NCBI RefSeq assembly: GCF_004345005.1
Contig: NZ_SMMX01000006.1
Coordinates: forward strand, 62,001 to 126,000
Length of the DNA: 64,000 bases
Reading direction: 5' to 3'
Source: Extibacter muris
GTDB taxonomy: Bacteria; Bacillota; Clostridia; Lachnospirales; Lachnospiraceae
The notes below the pieces were generated by a model that saw only the letters and a program-made list of their open reading frames with translations, was not told where the DNA came from and searched no databases. The first letter of the stretch is position 1, and every line of letters begins with the position of its first letter. Of this stretch, positions 55,575 to 64,000 are shown in pieces. The position numbers and the translations under genes are program-made.

Positions 55575-55605
55575 AAAAAAGGGCAGATGCAAAACATCTG
55601 CCCTT
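55575..55605 (-). terminator. Terminator between prdB and prdD
   Basis: AAGGGCAGATG (55579-55589) with CATCTGCCCTT (55595-55605), 5-nt loop, six T on the minus strand. It lies 20 nt after the prdB stop and could set a higher level of prdC-A-B than of prdD-E. Confidence 0.85.
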
Positions 55606-55624
55606 CGATTAGAACCTGCGTTCA

Positions 55625-56350
55625 CTAAATCTTAGCTACATATTCGAATGGCAACGGAACAATCTTTCCTGGTGTCTGGATCTCAACTAACTGCTCCAGA
55701 GTTGCCTTTACGATCTGTGTCTGCTGTTCAACGTTGTGCGGTCCTCCGGCATTAGCACCCATAGGTACCAACGGAGCAACTGCACGAGGAGTACCAGTCT
55801 GACGTACGACCGGTGGAAGAGCTGCAATAATAATTGTAGGAATTCCAGCTTCTTCAATTGCTCTCTGCACCAATACTGCAGAGCGGTGGCAGGTACCTCA
55901 GCCAGCGGTGAGGATTACTGCATCTACATCTTCCTCTTTGAACATCTGTGCGATAGCCGGACCAGTTTCGCCTTTGAACTTCTCCTGGTTTCCGCCGCCA
56001 CCCATGAATCCTGCATGTACCGGAGCGCAAGCTCTGATAAATCCTTCAGCAGCTAATTCATGAATCCTGTCTATTGGGAACATACAGTTGATGTCTTTGT
56101 TAACATCACTGTTGTCATATCCACCATGGGATACCATCAGCTCGCTGGATGGTGTTGTGTTCTCTATTTTTCTCCATGTAAAGTCGCCGGCAAGATTGAA
56201 TCTTTCCTGGCTCTTTGTATGAACACCGGCAGCTGTCGCAAGAGCGATAGACATGTCTTTCAGCTCTTTCGTTACAGGAGTCCATACTGATGGCGGAGTA
56301 ATAGGAACGAATATTTCAGATTGTAAACCTTTAACAACCGTTAAACTCAT
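55625..56350 (-). CDS. prdB: D-proline reductase selenoprotein PrdB
   Basis: 241 residues including selenocysteine 151. The frame from ATG 56350 reaches TGA at 55898-55900 in the context ILTAG-Sec-GTCHRSAV and continues open to 55625; a SECIS-like hairpin follows the TGA. PrdB carries the active-site Sec that attacks the alpha carbon of D-proline bound to the PrdA pyruvoyl group. N-terminus MSLTVVKGLQSEIFVPITPP. Standard gene annotation tools would split it in two. Confidence 0.95.
55863..55883 (-). promoter_or_regulatory. Bacterial SECIS element of prdB
   Basis: CTCTGCA and TGCAGAG (55877-55883 and 55863-55869) form a 7-bp stem with the 7-nt loop GTATTGG, starting 14 nt after the TGA, the size and spacing expected for SelB recognition. 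It is translated as part of PrdB. Confidence 0.85.
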
Positions 56351-56352
56351 TT

Positions 56353-56649
56353 TTAAGCCTCCTTATTATCCATACGTTGGCGCATCTCTTCTTGTTTGCG
56401 TCTTTCTTTTTCAATGTTGCTGATATACTTGTCATTTACCTCATCCCCAAGCTGTTCCGGAAAGCTCATGTTCCATCCCACTTCCTGGCCGATTTTCAGC
56501 TCATAGTCGCAGATAAACATTCTCTTCGGGGCTTTGAAGAAGCCCAGGCGCCCTTTCAGGTCGACGCTGATGCTGCAGTCGTCGATATCCACGATAACGC
56601 CTTCCATGTAAATGACCTTATTACCATAATTCAAACGTTCATTGTTCAT
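56353..56649 (-). CDS. CBO2463/CBO2479-domain protein of the prd cluster
   Basis: 98 residues: a small beta-rich domain (VIYMEGVIVDIDDCSISVDL; KGRLGFFKAPKRMFIC) and a charged helical tail. Always seen between prdA and prdB in proline-reductase clusters; function unknown. Two nt from the prdB start, hence co-translated. Confidence 0.8.
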   Translation of the reverse strand: MNNERLNYGNKVIYMEGVIVDIDDCSISVDLKGRLGFFKAPKRMFICDYELKIGQEVGWNMSFPEQLGDEVNDKYISNIEKERRKQEEMRQRMDNKEA

Positions 56650-56664
56650 TCAACATTACCTGAA

Positions 56665-58521
56665 TTAACTGTATTTTTCTTTACGCTTCTGGCTCATAGG
56701 GAGTGACTGCTCATTTTCAACGAGGTCAATCTTAACGCCTGCAGCAGCTTCAATCAATTCAACGTTTGTAGATTTAACGTTTGGATTCCATTTCTTCTCA
56801 GCAGCTTTAACATCTTCTCCGGCCATAGCAGCTTTCAGCATAGCTAATGCACGAACTGCATCTTCCTGGCAGAGTGTATTGTTACCAAGAATCTCATTCT
56901 CGATACCGGCTTCTGATTTGTTATTGTCAACCATGTAGCTCATGTACTTGTTACCAACAACAAGCGCGCCCTGTACTGCACAGTAGGACATGCCGACAAC
57001 CGGAGTTCCTCTCATACCGATCTGCTCGATGTGACTTGCAAAGTCGATATGGTTGTTTCCAAAACCTTCTGTTGTTACGAAAGCTCCGTCAGCGTCCATA
57101 GCTTCTACTGTCATGCCGACACGTCTGGATACATAGAATTTCTCAGCATTAATCTGCGGGCTTCCTACGAATACTACGCCGCAAAGGTCAACTTCCGGAT
57201 CATGCAGAGCTTCAAGAACCAATGGCTCTCTCCAGTAATGTCTGGACATCTCTTTCGATGCAGGTCCGATACATGTCAAAGCATGGATACATCCGTCAAG
57301 AACCTCCAACGGAGATACGCATACAGGTACGTTTCCTAAGTCTACGTTAGCTCTTGCGCCAAGAACGCCAACAGGCTCTACAGGAAGGATGAAGTTGTCA
57401 TGCATAGCACCCTGTCCCATGATTTCCTTAACGATAACAACTTTCTTCTTGCCAGGACGGCGAACCTGCTTCAGCTCTTCCGTATCAGCTACAAGGCTCT
57501 CGTCAAGCTTCTTCATAACTTCACGGATTTCCTGTGTGATGAGGTCGAATGCTGTATGAGCAGCCATAGGTCCACGGCGCTCCATGTTCGTCTTCTCCTG
57601 AACAACGATGTTACCTTTGATAAAGATTTCGCCTTTATCCGGGCAGCTTGGACGGTTCCACATGATGTTCTCGTCAAGGTATCCTTCGGAAGAACCGAAC
57701 TCACCAATCTGAACTCCGCCTTCATCTACACCTGTCAGCATCATAACAACGCCGTCAAGTACTCTCGTAACACCTTCGCCGACTACGTCATCGCCTTCTT
57801 TTGTAGCGATTGGCTGAACATCCATAACTGTTTCAGAATATGTGTGATATAAATCAGGCGTGATGACTTCCAGTTTGAAGTCTTTAATCAAATCCTGATC
57901 AGCAATAACATCTGCTTCAATTCCTTCACGGATGTAAAGAGTTGTACCTTCGATCTTAGTCTCAGGCCCTCTCTTAACTTCTGTGATAGTGAAGTGTTTT
58001 CTTGTTAAGCTTCTAACTACTTTTTCTTCGCCAGCTGCTTCCGGAGCTGCTGCTCCTGCTACTGCCGCTTCTGCGCCTGCCGGCAATGGAGCAACTGCTG
58101 CGCCGCCGCCAAGAGCGCCAACCGGGATTTCAAGATCGATGTCTTTACCTTCCCCAATGTGGATTTTCAATGTTCCGCCTGCTGTCGGTCCTGCAACAGG
58201 TGGTGCAGCCGGTGCCGGAGCCTCCGGAGCTTCCTCTGCCGGAGCTTCCTCTGCTGCCGGAGCGCTTGGAGCCTTTGCACCTTCTACTACATCTGCTGTA
58301 AGCGGGCAAAGTGAATCACAAGTCTTTGTAAGTTTTGCTCCTAAAACTTGTTCGATGGTCAATGCACCATCCAGGTTCAGTAATCCTGAGTCTACCAAAT
58401 CATCAAAGATCGCTGGATCTTCAAGATTAGCAGCTTCGATTGTAATGCCTGCTTCGGCTCTACAACATAATACGGCAGGATCATGAGCATGTTCTTTAGC
58501 TGTTTCAGCTGTGATTGACAT
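56665..58521 (-). CDS. prdA: D-proline reductase proprotein PrdA
   Basis: 618 residues. N-terminal domain about 1-135, an Ala/Pro/Glu linker at 83-165, then the reductase core. The proprotein is cleaved at Thr416-Cys417 (HALTCIGPAS), the Cys becoming the pyruvoyl group of the C-terminal chain that binds D-proline. The product is 5-aminovalerate. GGAGGGAAAC precedes the ATG. Its N-terminal domain exists again as a separate protein at 18602 and its core as PrdD plus PrdE. Confidence 0.97.
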   Translation of the reverse strand: MSITAETAKEHAHDPAVLCCRAEAGITIEAANLEDPAIFDDLVDSGLLNLDGALTIEQVLGAKLTKTCDSLCPLTADVVEGAKAPSAPAAEEAPAEEAPEAPAPAAPPVAGPTAGGTLKIHIGEGKDIDLEIPVGALGGGAAVAPLPAGAEAAVAGAAAPEAAGEEKVVRSLTRKHFTITEVKRGPETKIEGTTLYIREGIEADVIADQDLIKDFKLEVITPDLYHTYSETVMDVQPIATKEGDDVVGEGVTRVLDGVVMMLTGVDEGGVQIGEFGSSEGYLDENIMWNRPSCPDKGEIFIKGNIVVQEKTNMERRGPMAAHTAFDLITQEIREVMKKLDESLVADTEELKQVRRPGKKKVVIVKEIMGQGAMHDNFILPVEPVGVLGARANVDLGNVPVCVSPLEVLDGCIHALTCIGPASKEMSRHYWREPLVLEALHDPEVDLCGVVFVGSPQINAEKFYVSRRVGMTVEAMDADGAFVTTEGFGNNHIDFASHIEQIGMRGTPVVGMSYCAVQGALVVGNKYMSYMVDNNKSEAGIENEILGNNTLCQEDAVRALAMLKAAMAGEDVKAAEKKWNPNVKSTNVELIEAAAGVKIDLVENEQSLPMSQKRKEKYS

Positions 58522-58692
58522 ATTTGTTTCCCTCCTTGTTTGGTTTTGCTTAAGTATCCATTCTGGGCACTTATTAAAATTATATATACAGCCACATATG
58601 ATACACGGAATACCTCTCGACTTCCGCCCGCAAAAGAATCGGGGGTCTTCTGCAGTTCATCATGCGCGGCAGTAATACCATTGTCCGCAGAC

Positions 58693-60021
58693 TTATTTCC
58701 CTTCCGGAAGCTGGTCTACTTCTTTAGAAACAGTGAGTCTCCTGTACAGAGGATGACCGATTGTTCTCATAACATGGTCTGTCTGATGGAATGTTTTCAG
58801 CTTCAGTTTCGGCGCAGAACCCATGACTGTATTAGAGCAGTCTGAGCAGTTGCCGATAATGATGAATTCAGCTCCATCCTTCTTGAACTGGAGGCACTTC
58901 TGTGCCTGGCCAGGACAGTTTCCAGGATTTTCGCACTTGAGCGGTGCGCCTGGCTTTGGTTCAATCGCCTGTTTACATCTTGCCACAGAAACAACCTTCC
59001 CATTCATCTTTTCACAGATTTCACGCATACGGTCTTCGCTTCCGCCGCAGGCACATACCAACAGACCCACGTTAGCGCCGTGTAAATCCGGAAATTCAAC
59101 TGTAACGATGATGCCGCCCGTCGTTTTTGTCACAGGTGCATCTAATGTAGTGGACTTACCTGTAAATGGTCCACCCATGATAATCTCTCCATATGTACCG
59201 TCGATGCCGCCGGCTTTCTCAATCATATCGCCCACGCATGTTCCAACCGGAACGTCCATATATACGTGTGGCTCGTTTCCACCGTTCAGCTTGCCGATCA
59301 CTGTCATATTCTTGCTGTAGCAAGGCTTCTTAAGCTCAATGGCTTCTGCGATACGAAGCAGCGTCTCACAATTGATTACAACCGCATCTGCTGCAGAAGG
59401 AAGCTGCGTAGGATCCAGAAGCTTTCCAAGCGCCTCTCTTACGACTGCTCTTTCCTCTCCCATCGGGTAGATATCCGGAAGGAGATGGATTGTAATGCTG
59501 TCTTCATCTTTGATAGCTTCTCTTAATATCTGTATTGCTTTTTCATTTTTCTTCTTGATAGCAATGATACCTTTTGCAGCGTTACAGACTTCCATACAGT
59601 ATTTCAGCCCGCGGATCGTGATATCAGTCTGTTCCTCAATCTGCTGGATGTTATGGCGAAGTCCCGGCTCGCACTCTGCTGCATTCACCAACACATAACC
59701 GCCCTTAAGGTCTGTCCCGATTTTGACTCCTGTCGGGAATCCGGCACCGCCCATACCAACGATTCCAGCTTCCTTTACCATCTCAAGCTTGCTGCCTTCT
59801 TTAATAGGTACAAACTCGTCTTTCTGCTCTTCATCAGGCTTGATGATAATACGGTCATCCGTCACTTCTTCCACTACACCGTACACGCTGGAAAAAATGT
59901 TAGCGCCAAGACCTGTAGGTGTTGCAATCAAGGTACCCTTTTTAACTTCATCCCCAGCCTTTACGATTGCCTCACAGGGTGCACCAACATGTTGACGTAA
60001 TAAAATCTGCACATTTCCCAT
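58693..60021 (-). CDS. prdC: Proline reductase electron-transfer protein PrdC
   Basis: 442 residues, RnfC-like: N-terminal barrel (HVGAPCEAIVKAGDEVKKGT), a central NuoF/SLBB-type region, and a Cys-rich C-terminal part (VCACGGSED, CENPGNCPGQAQKC, GNCSDCSN). Passes electrons from NADH-linked carriers to proline reductase, probably at the membrane Rnf complex. PrdC is a selenoprotein in some clostridia; here no in-frame TGA is seen, so it is the cysteine form. First gene of the operon. Confidence 0.95.
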   Translation of the reverse strand: MGNVQILLRQHVGAPCEAIVKAGDEVKKGTLIATPTGLGANIFSSVYGVVEEVTDDRIIIKPDEEQKDEFVPIKEGSKLEMVKEAGIVGMGGAGFPTGVKIGTDLKGGYVLVNAAECEPGLRHNIQQIEEQTDITIRGLKYCMEVCNAAKGIIAIKKKNEKAIQILREAIKDEDSITIHLLPDIYPMGEERAVVREALGKLLDPTQLPSAADAVVINCETLLRIAEAIELKKPCYSKNMTVIGKLNGGNEPHVYMDVPVGTCVGDMIEKAGGIDGTYGEIIMGGPFTGKSTTLDAPVTKTTGGIIVTVEFPDLHGANVGLLVCACGGSEDRMREICEKMNGKVVSVARCKQAIEPKPGAPLKCENPGNCPGQAQKCLQFKKDGAEFIIIGNCSDCSNTVMGSAPKLKLKTFHQTDHVMRTIGHPLYRRLTVSKEVDQLPEGK

Positions 60022-60185
60022 GACATCTTTCTCCTTTATTTTCTTTTTTTATAAGTAAAAAACGAAACATACATCCCGTTTACTTATTACATGTCCGCAA
60101 CATACCATTTTGGTCATTTATCAATTTTATCTATAATTACAATATATTGTTATCGCTATTTTTTTAACGCTATATATGTCTTTTT

Positions 60186-60283
60186 TGGCGGAGGCATGTG
60201 GGAATCGAACCCACCCAGGACGCTCTTAACGCCCCACACTAGTTTTGAAGACTAGGAGGCACACCAGTCACCCATCTACCCCC
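60186..60283 (-). tRNA. selC: Selenocysteine tRNA (anticodon TCA)
   Basis: 98-nt tRNA with encoded CCA (60186-60188). Anticodon TCA (60246-60248) in CTTCAAA, a long variable arm (GTGGGGCGTTAAGAGCGTCC), and T loop GGTTCGATTCC. Starts GGGGGTAG. It lies about 165 nt upstream of prdC on the same strand, next to a gene cluster that needs Sec. The stretch 60022-60180 is AT-rich with no clear promoter that I can assign to prdC. Confidence 0.95.
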
Positions 60284-60372
60284 ATGGTTCTTGCCTCATG
60301 CGTCTTGACTATAACACAATTTTATGCATATTTCAACCGTTTTTATTTACTTTTTATCTTACCAAAAAATCA

Positions 60373-60401
60373 TTGACTTTTCAAGGTTTATCGTACATAA
60401 T
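60373..60401 (+). promoter_or_regulatory. Promoter of prdF
   Basis: TTGACT (60373-60378), 17-nt spacer, CATAAT (60396-60401). The resulting leader is about 175 nt and holds a GC-rich patch (GGCACCGAGGGGACAAGGG, 60493-60511) that could fold with TCTCCG downstream; not a riboswitch I recognise. Confidence 0.6.
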
Positions 60402-60581
60402 AATTGTAGCAGACTGAACGTGATACTAGAACGCGGTCTAATTGTTAATTTTATATCGTTGTTGCATGCGATATTGGGTTTCTTCTGAAAAAGGCACCGA
60501 GGGGACAAGGGAATCTCCGACGTGTTTTTATAAAAACTTATAGAAACTGTCTATGAGTAAATCTTAAGGAGGTAATGAATT

Positions 60582-61616
60582 ATGGAGTTAAAAGCAAATG
60601 TTAACTTCAATCGGTTTGAGCAGGCATTACAGGTAGTGGACGCTCATACCGTCGGCGAGTTCTGCCGCGTAGTCATCGGAGGTTTTCCGGAGCCGGAAGG
60701 CAGCACGATGATCGAAAAGAAAAAATGGATGGAGAACAACTACGACCATGTTCGTACGGCATTGATGTTCGAGCCAAGAGGACATCATGATATGTTTGGG
60801 GCATTCCTGTGCGAGCCGGTCAACAAAGAGGCTGACTTTGGCGTAATGTTCATGGATACGGGCGGATACCTTAACATGTGCGGACACTGTACGATCGGTG
60901 CTGTAACCGTAGCAGTAGAGGCCGGGCTCGTAGAGTCCAAAGAAGGTGTGAACGAAGTTGTTCTGGAAGCGCCTGCCGGAATTATCCGTACAGAAGCAGT
61001 TGTAAAAGACGGCAAGGTTGAGCACGTTACGCTTACAAACGTACCGGCTTTCGTCTATAAAGAGAACCTCTCCGTTACAATCGACGGGAAAGAGATTCCA
61101 TTTACGATTTCATTCGGCGGAAGCTTTTTCGCATTAGTAGACACGACGAAGATCGGCATCGAAGAGATCAGCCCGAAGACGGTTCCTGACATCACCAAAT
61201 TAGGAATGAAGCTTCTGGATGTCATCAACAAAGAGGTTCCGGTCAAGCATCCTCTTCTCGACATCGATACGGTTGACTTGGTAGAGTTCTATGGACCGAC
61301 GCCAAACCCGGACAAGGCAACTATGAGAAACGTGGTAATCTTCGGAGATGCTATGGCTGACCGTTCACCATGTGGAACAGGAACAAGCGCTAAGCTTGCG
61401 ACGCTTCACCATTGGGGAGAGATCGGCGTAGGCGAAGAATTTATCTACGAAAGCTTTATCGGCACTACGTTCAAGGGTATCATCAAAGAGACGACAAAGG
61501 TCGCTGACTACGATGCAGTGATTCCTATGATTACAGGAAGCTGCTACCTGACAGGTGTTGCTACATACTTGATCGATCCTACAGATCCATTGAAATATGG
61601 GTTCCAGGTCGGTTAA
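60582..61616 (+). CDS. prdF: Proline racemase
   Basis: 344 residues. Converts L-proline to the D-proline used by PrdA/PrdB. Both catalytic cysteines are present in NMCGHCTIGAV and DRSPCGTGTSAK. AAGGAGG 9 nt before the ATG. Divergent from prdC and selC, with its own promoter and terminator. Hydroxyproline epimerases share this fold, but the prd context favours proline racemase. Confidence 0.93.
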   Translation: MELKANVNFNRFEQALQVVDAHTVGEFCRVVIGGFPEPEGSTMIEKKKWMENNYDHVRTALMFEPRGHHDMFGAFLCEPVNKEADFGVMFMDTGGYLNMCGHCTIGAVTVAVEAGLVESKEGVNEVVLEAPAGIIRTEAVVKDGKVEHVTLTNVPAFVYKENLSVTIDGKEIPFTISFGGSFFALVDTTKIGIEEISPKTVPDITKLGMKLLDVINKEVPVKHPLLDIDTVDLVEFYGPTPNPDKATMRNVVIFGDAMADRSPCGTGTSAKLATLHHWGEIGVGEEFIYESFIGTTFKGIIKETTKVADYDAVIPMITGSCYLTGVATYLIDPTDPLKYGFQVG

Positions 61617-61654
61617 CATCTGCCGGAATTAAAGTTGGTACTGCGGTAGTTATA

Positions 61655-61688
61655 GAAGCGGATTAGTTCATAATCCGCTTCTCTTTAT
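61655..61688 (+). terminator. Terminator after prdF
   Basis: GAAGCGGATTA (61655-61665) with TAATCCGCTTC (61671-61681), 5-nt loop, then TCTTTAT. Confidence 0.8.
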
Positions 61689-61772
61689 ATAAAGGCATAT
61701 CAAAACAGGCTGTGCAGCGCACATCTGTCCGCGGTACACGATATGTCAATCTAGAGAAGGGAATGGGTGAGG

Positions 61773-62360
61773 ATGCCACGAAAGCGACAGTCCACGAAGA
61801 GCCGCATCGTAAAAGCTGCCTGGAATCTGTTTTATAAGAACGGTTATGAGCAGACGACCGTAGAGGATATCATAAGTGCTTCAAAGACCTCTAAAGGCAC
61901 CTTCTACCACTATTTCAAAGGGAAAGAGGCACTGCTGAATTCCCTGTCATATCTGTTTGATGAAAAATATGAAGAACTGGCAGCAGTTATCGACCCGAAC
62001 CTGTCTGCTTATGATAAGCTCCTGTTTTTAAACCATGAGCTGTTTTATATGATAGAGACAAGCGTAGATATCAAGCTGCTTGCGCTGCTTTATTCTTCAC
62101 AGCTTGTCACGAAAGATAAAAAGTCTCTTTCTGACAGCAAACGTTTTTATTTCAAATGGATTACCGAGATTCTGGAAGAAGGTCTGGAAAAAGGGGAATT
62201 CAAGAACACGAGCACTGCCGAAGAGCTCATGGCCATCTATGCCATGTTCGAGCGTGCACTGCTGTATGACTGGTCGCTTTTCAAGGGAAGATACTCGCTT
62301 TCCCAGTACAGCGACAAGCTTCTGCCGCATGTGCTTGACACATTCGTAAACGGTGTATAA
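61773..62360 (+). CDS. TetR/AcrR-family transcriptional regulator
   Basis: 195 residues from ATG 61773; a GTG at 61767 also fits the AGAAGGG site and would add two residues. The N-terminal helix-turn-helix (TTVEDIISASKTSKGTFYHY) is followed by a ligand domain. Monocistronic, between prdF and the selenium genes; its target is unknown, either neighbour being possible. Confidence 0.88.
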   Translation: MPRKRQSTKSRIVKAAWNLFYKNGYEQTTVEDIISASKTSKGTFYHYFKGKEALLNSLSYLFDEKYEELAAVIDPNLSAYDKLLFLNHELFYMIETSVDIKLLALLYSSQLVTKDKKSLSDSKRFYFKWITEILEEGLEKGEFKNTSTAEELMAIYAMFERALLYDWSLFKGRYSLSQYSDKLLPHVLDTFVNGV

Positions 62361-62381
62361 ATAACAGACGGCAATACAAAT

Positions 62382-62422
62382 ATGCCCCGGAGTACAGGAA
62401 TCCTGCCTGTATTCCGGGGCAT
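62382..62422. terminator. Bidirectional terminator between tetR and the selenium genes
   Basis: ATGCCCCGGAGTACAGG (62382-62398) pairs with CCTGTATTCCGGGGCAT (62406-62422), 17 bp with one G-T pair. The minus side continues with ATTTGTATT. It serves the convergent ends of both units. Confidence 0.75.
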
Positions 62423-62444
62423 GTTCAGTTCAGAATCGGTTATC

Positions 62445-62681
62445 CTATACCATGCACTCGTGCATGTCCTCTTCTTCAATGCCGGCTTTTGCCATCATCT
62501 CTTTCATCTGTTCCCTGTCGTCAAGCTCTGCACACCAGGACAGGCCGCAGCCTGCGGATATTGCCCTGGGAACCGGGATGATCCGCCCCGGAGCACCGTG
62601 CGCCTTACACGCCTTCTCCATTGCCATCGCATCGGCTGTCGTATGGAAGGTGACGACCAGCTTTAGCTCTTTTTTTCTCAT
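62445..62681 (-). CDS. DUF3343 small (seleno)sulfur-carrier-like protein
   Basis: 78 residues: LVVTFHTTADAMAMEKACKA, IPVPRAISAGCGLSWC with Cys pair, then an acidic tail. DUF3343 proteins occur beside YedE/YedF and selenocysteine genes and are thought to handle selenium or sulfur. Two nt from the yedF-like stop. Confidence 0.75.
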   Translation of the reverse strand: MRKKELKLVVTFHTTADAMAMEKACKAHGAPGRIIPVPRAISAGCGLSWCAELDDREQMKEMMAKAGIEEEDMHECMV

Positions 62682-62683
62682 GC

Positions 62684-62887
62684 CTATTCGATTACCACTT
62701 CGAAATAGCCTTCCTTCTCCGTCGATACCGCAGACTTTCCATGTTCTTTCGCATACTTTTCTACGTTCATCTTCTGATGTGGTTCTGTGACAAGAACCTT
62801 TACCGCCTCTTTGGCGTCTTTCATCGCATCCGCCGTCAGCATAAGCGGCTCCGGACAGGAGAGGCCTCTCGCATCTACTTCCTTCAT
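62684..62887 (-). CDS. yedF: TusA/YedF-type sulfur- or selenium-transfer protein
   Basis: 67 residues, SirA/TusA fold with the active-site motif RGLSCPEPLM (Cys11 followed by Pro-x-Pro). Paired with YedE it is proposed to carry selenium as persulfide-like selane for selenophosphate synthesis (family knowledge, not proven here). Confidence 0.82.
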   Translation of the reverse strand: MKEVDARGLSCPEPLMLTADAMKDAKEAVKVLVTEPHQKMNVEKYAKEHGKSAVSTEKEGYFEVVIE

Positions 62888-62949
62888 ATTATTTAACCTT
62901 CTTTCTCAGAATACTACTTATAAGCCTGTATTTCAATATAAAAACACAA

Positions 62950-64000
62950 TTATTTCGCTTCTTTACGCTTGTTAGTAAACGCGATGACAAAGCATGCCGC
63001 GATGCAGATTATGCATGCCACCTTACCGTTAAGCGGAACTGCCCCCGCGACAATCTCACCTGTCTCTGCGTTGGCAGCGGTACCGCTTGCCGCGAGGCCA
63101 AGGTTATGGCAGAGCGCTGCACCGACAAGCATTCCGATTACCGTAACTGCAGAGTCAGAAGAGCCCTGGCCCGCAAGGATAAGCTGGCGCAGCGGGCATC
63201 CCCCTGCAAGTACGGCGGCAAAGCCAACCGCATACATGCCAAGAATATTCCACAGATGCTCGGAATGGGCGATGATTCCAGGCGTGTCGAATCCGAATAC
63301 GAAACGGCCTGTGGCAATGTTGAATACGAGCATGACCACGAACAGGCCGCCAATCACGCTGAACAAGTCAAAGTTTTTCATCAGGATAATATCACGGATG
63401 CTTCCTGCAAAGCACATTCTGGACTTCTGTGCGAACGCGCCGAATACAAGGCCCCCTATCAGTGATGCTATGAGCGGCGCATGCATGCTTCCAGGTCCCG
63501 CTTCGCTCGCCTTCAAAAGGGTTGTCCCGATGGAAAGGACAAGTATCCCCAGCATGAGAAGAGGCAGCACCATACCGCCTGCCTTATTCGTCACATGTGC
63601 TCTTCCGAGGCTGAACCCCTTCTTTAAAGCTACAACTCCGGAACCAACGCCGAGTACGAATCCAATCAGCGCTACCCACGCGTTAAGGTCCCCGGCCGAC
63701 ATCCGGATGACCATACGGAGCGGGCATCCCAGAAATACGAGGGAGCCTATCATAATGATAAGTCCGAGCACAAACCGTGTCATCGGTGAAGAGCCCGCCG
63801 TGGAACGGTACTCTTTTGTCGCCGCGGAAATAATAAACGCACCGAGTACAAGTCCGATAATTTCTGGTCTTGCATACTGTACAACTTCCGCCTGGTGCAT
63901 TCCCAGAGACCCTGCGGTATCTCTGATGAAGCATGCGATACAGAACGCCATGTTAGCCGGATTGCCGAAGTATGCCAGACATGCCGCTACAAGTCCGCAT
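62950..64000 (-). CDS. yedE: YedE-family putative selenium transporter, 5' end outside window
   Basis: The frame is open through 64000, so the N-terminus lies outside; an internal ATG at 63951 is not the true start (preceding codons read CGLVAACLAYFGNPAN). 350 codons are visible with many membrane helices and the paired motifs GCPLRMVIRM and GCPLRQLILAG, plus KSRMCFAGSIRD, of the YeeE/YedE (DUF395) family. Directly upstream of yedF and DUF3343 in the transcript, the selenium gene order. Confidence 0.88.
   Translation of the reverse strand, partial: CGLVAACLAYFGNPANMAFCIACFIRDTAGSLGMHQAEVVQYARPEIIGLVLGAFIISAATKEYRSTAGSSPMTRFVLGLIIMIGSLVFLGCPLRMVIRMSAGDLNAWVALIGFVLGVGSGVVALKKGFSLGRAHVTNKAGGMVLPLLMLGILVLSIGTTLLKASEAGPGSMHAPLIASLIGGLVFGAFAQKSRMCFAGSIRDIILMKNFDLFSVIGGLFVVMLVFNIATGRFVFGFDTPGIIAHSEHLWNILGMYAVGFAAVLAGGCPLRQLILAGQGSSDSAVTVIGMLVGAALCHNLGLAASGTAANAETGEIVAGAVPLNGKVACIICIAACFVIAFTNKRKEAK

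Noticed and set aside
55898-56350. Two separate genes (55625-55873 and 55898-56350) instead of one prdB
   Set aside because: They share one frame, join at a TGA in a known Sec context and are followed by a SECIS hairpin.
60040-60180. Sigma-54 promoter upstream of prdC for a PrdR-type activator
   Set aside because: A TGG...TTGC pair exists near 60095-60110 but the GG-to-GC spacing is too short for a -24/-12 element.
60480-60540. Riboswitch (glycine or guanidine type) in the prdF leader
   Set aside because: The GC-rich patch lacks the conserved cores of those classes; only a short stem can be drawn.

Overview
The window reads as a chromosomal segment of an anaerobic, Stickland-fermenting, selenium-using member of the Lachnospiraceae (Clostridium scindens-like gut Firmicutes). 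The grounds are a complete D-proline reductase (prd) cluster with an in-frame selenocysteine codon, a tRNA-Sec gene, a YedE/YedF selenium cluster, AdhE, a corrinoid methyltransferase operon, the Firmicutes S10-spc-alpha ribosomal order, Shine-Dalgarno sequences near AGGAGG and strong sigma-A promoters. The species call is an inference.

Layout. 1-3449: divergent two-component system, a small membrane-anchored protein ending in Cys-Cys, and a decayed ABC-F gene. 3488-11474 (minus): a cobalamin-riboswitch-led operon with a CobW GTPase, two corrinoid proteins, four UroD-fold methyltransferases (one broken) and a RACo-type corrinoid activator. 11573-18346 (minus): a pseudouridine-type salvage operon with an ABC importer, PfkB kinase, two ADP-ribosylglycohydrolase-family proteins and a PsuG-like glycosidase. 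18602-19009 (plus): a free-standing copy of the PrdA N-terminal domain. 19161-21385 (minus): amino-acid ABC importer. 22171-29422: UppP, HAD phosphatase, SleB-like hydrolase, APH-like kinase and AdhE with a Rex-like operator. 29562-30356: a TetR/ornithine-cyclodeaminase chimera. 30585-47302 (minus): 31 genes of the S10-spc-alpha ribosomal cluster. 47641-50596: type VII secretion leftovers. 51049-53423: TauE permease, YcxB-like protein, a possible type I toxin-antitoxin pair and a 51-residue protein. 54241-61616: prdE, prdD, prdB, a CBO2463-type gene, prdA, prdC and selC (all minus), with prdF divergent. 61773-64000: TetR regulator and the yedE-yedF-DUF3343 selenium genes.

How it works together. 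PrdF makes D-proline, PrdA/PrdB reduce it to 5-aminovalerate with electrons through PrdC, and selC plus YedE/YedF would supply selenocysteine for PrdB. PrdD and PrdE together resemble PrdA split at its self-cleavage site and lacking its N-terminal domain; the orphan gene at 18602 is that missing domain. Two copies of an intergenic element (21495-22168 and 53426-54241), each two facing, related mini-ORFs around a 19-bp palindrome, are the least explained structures here.
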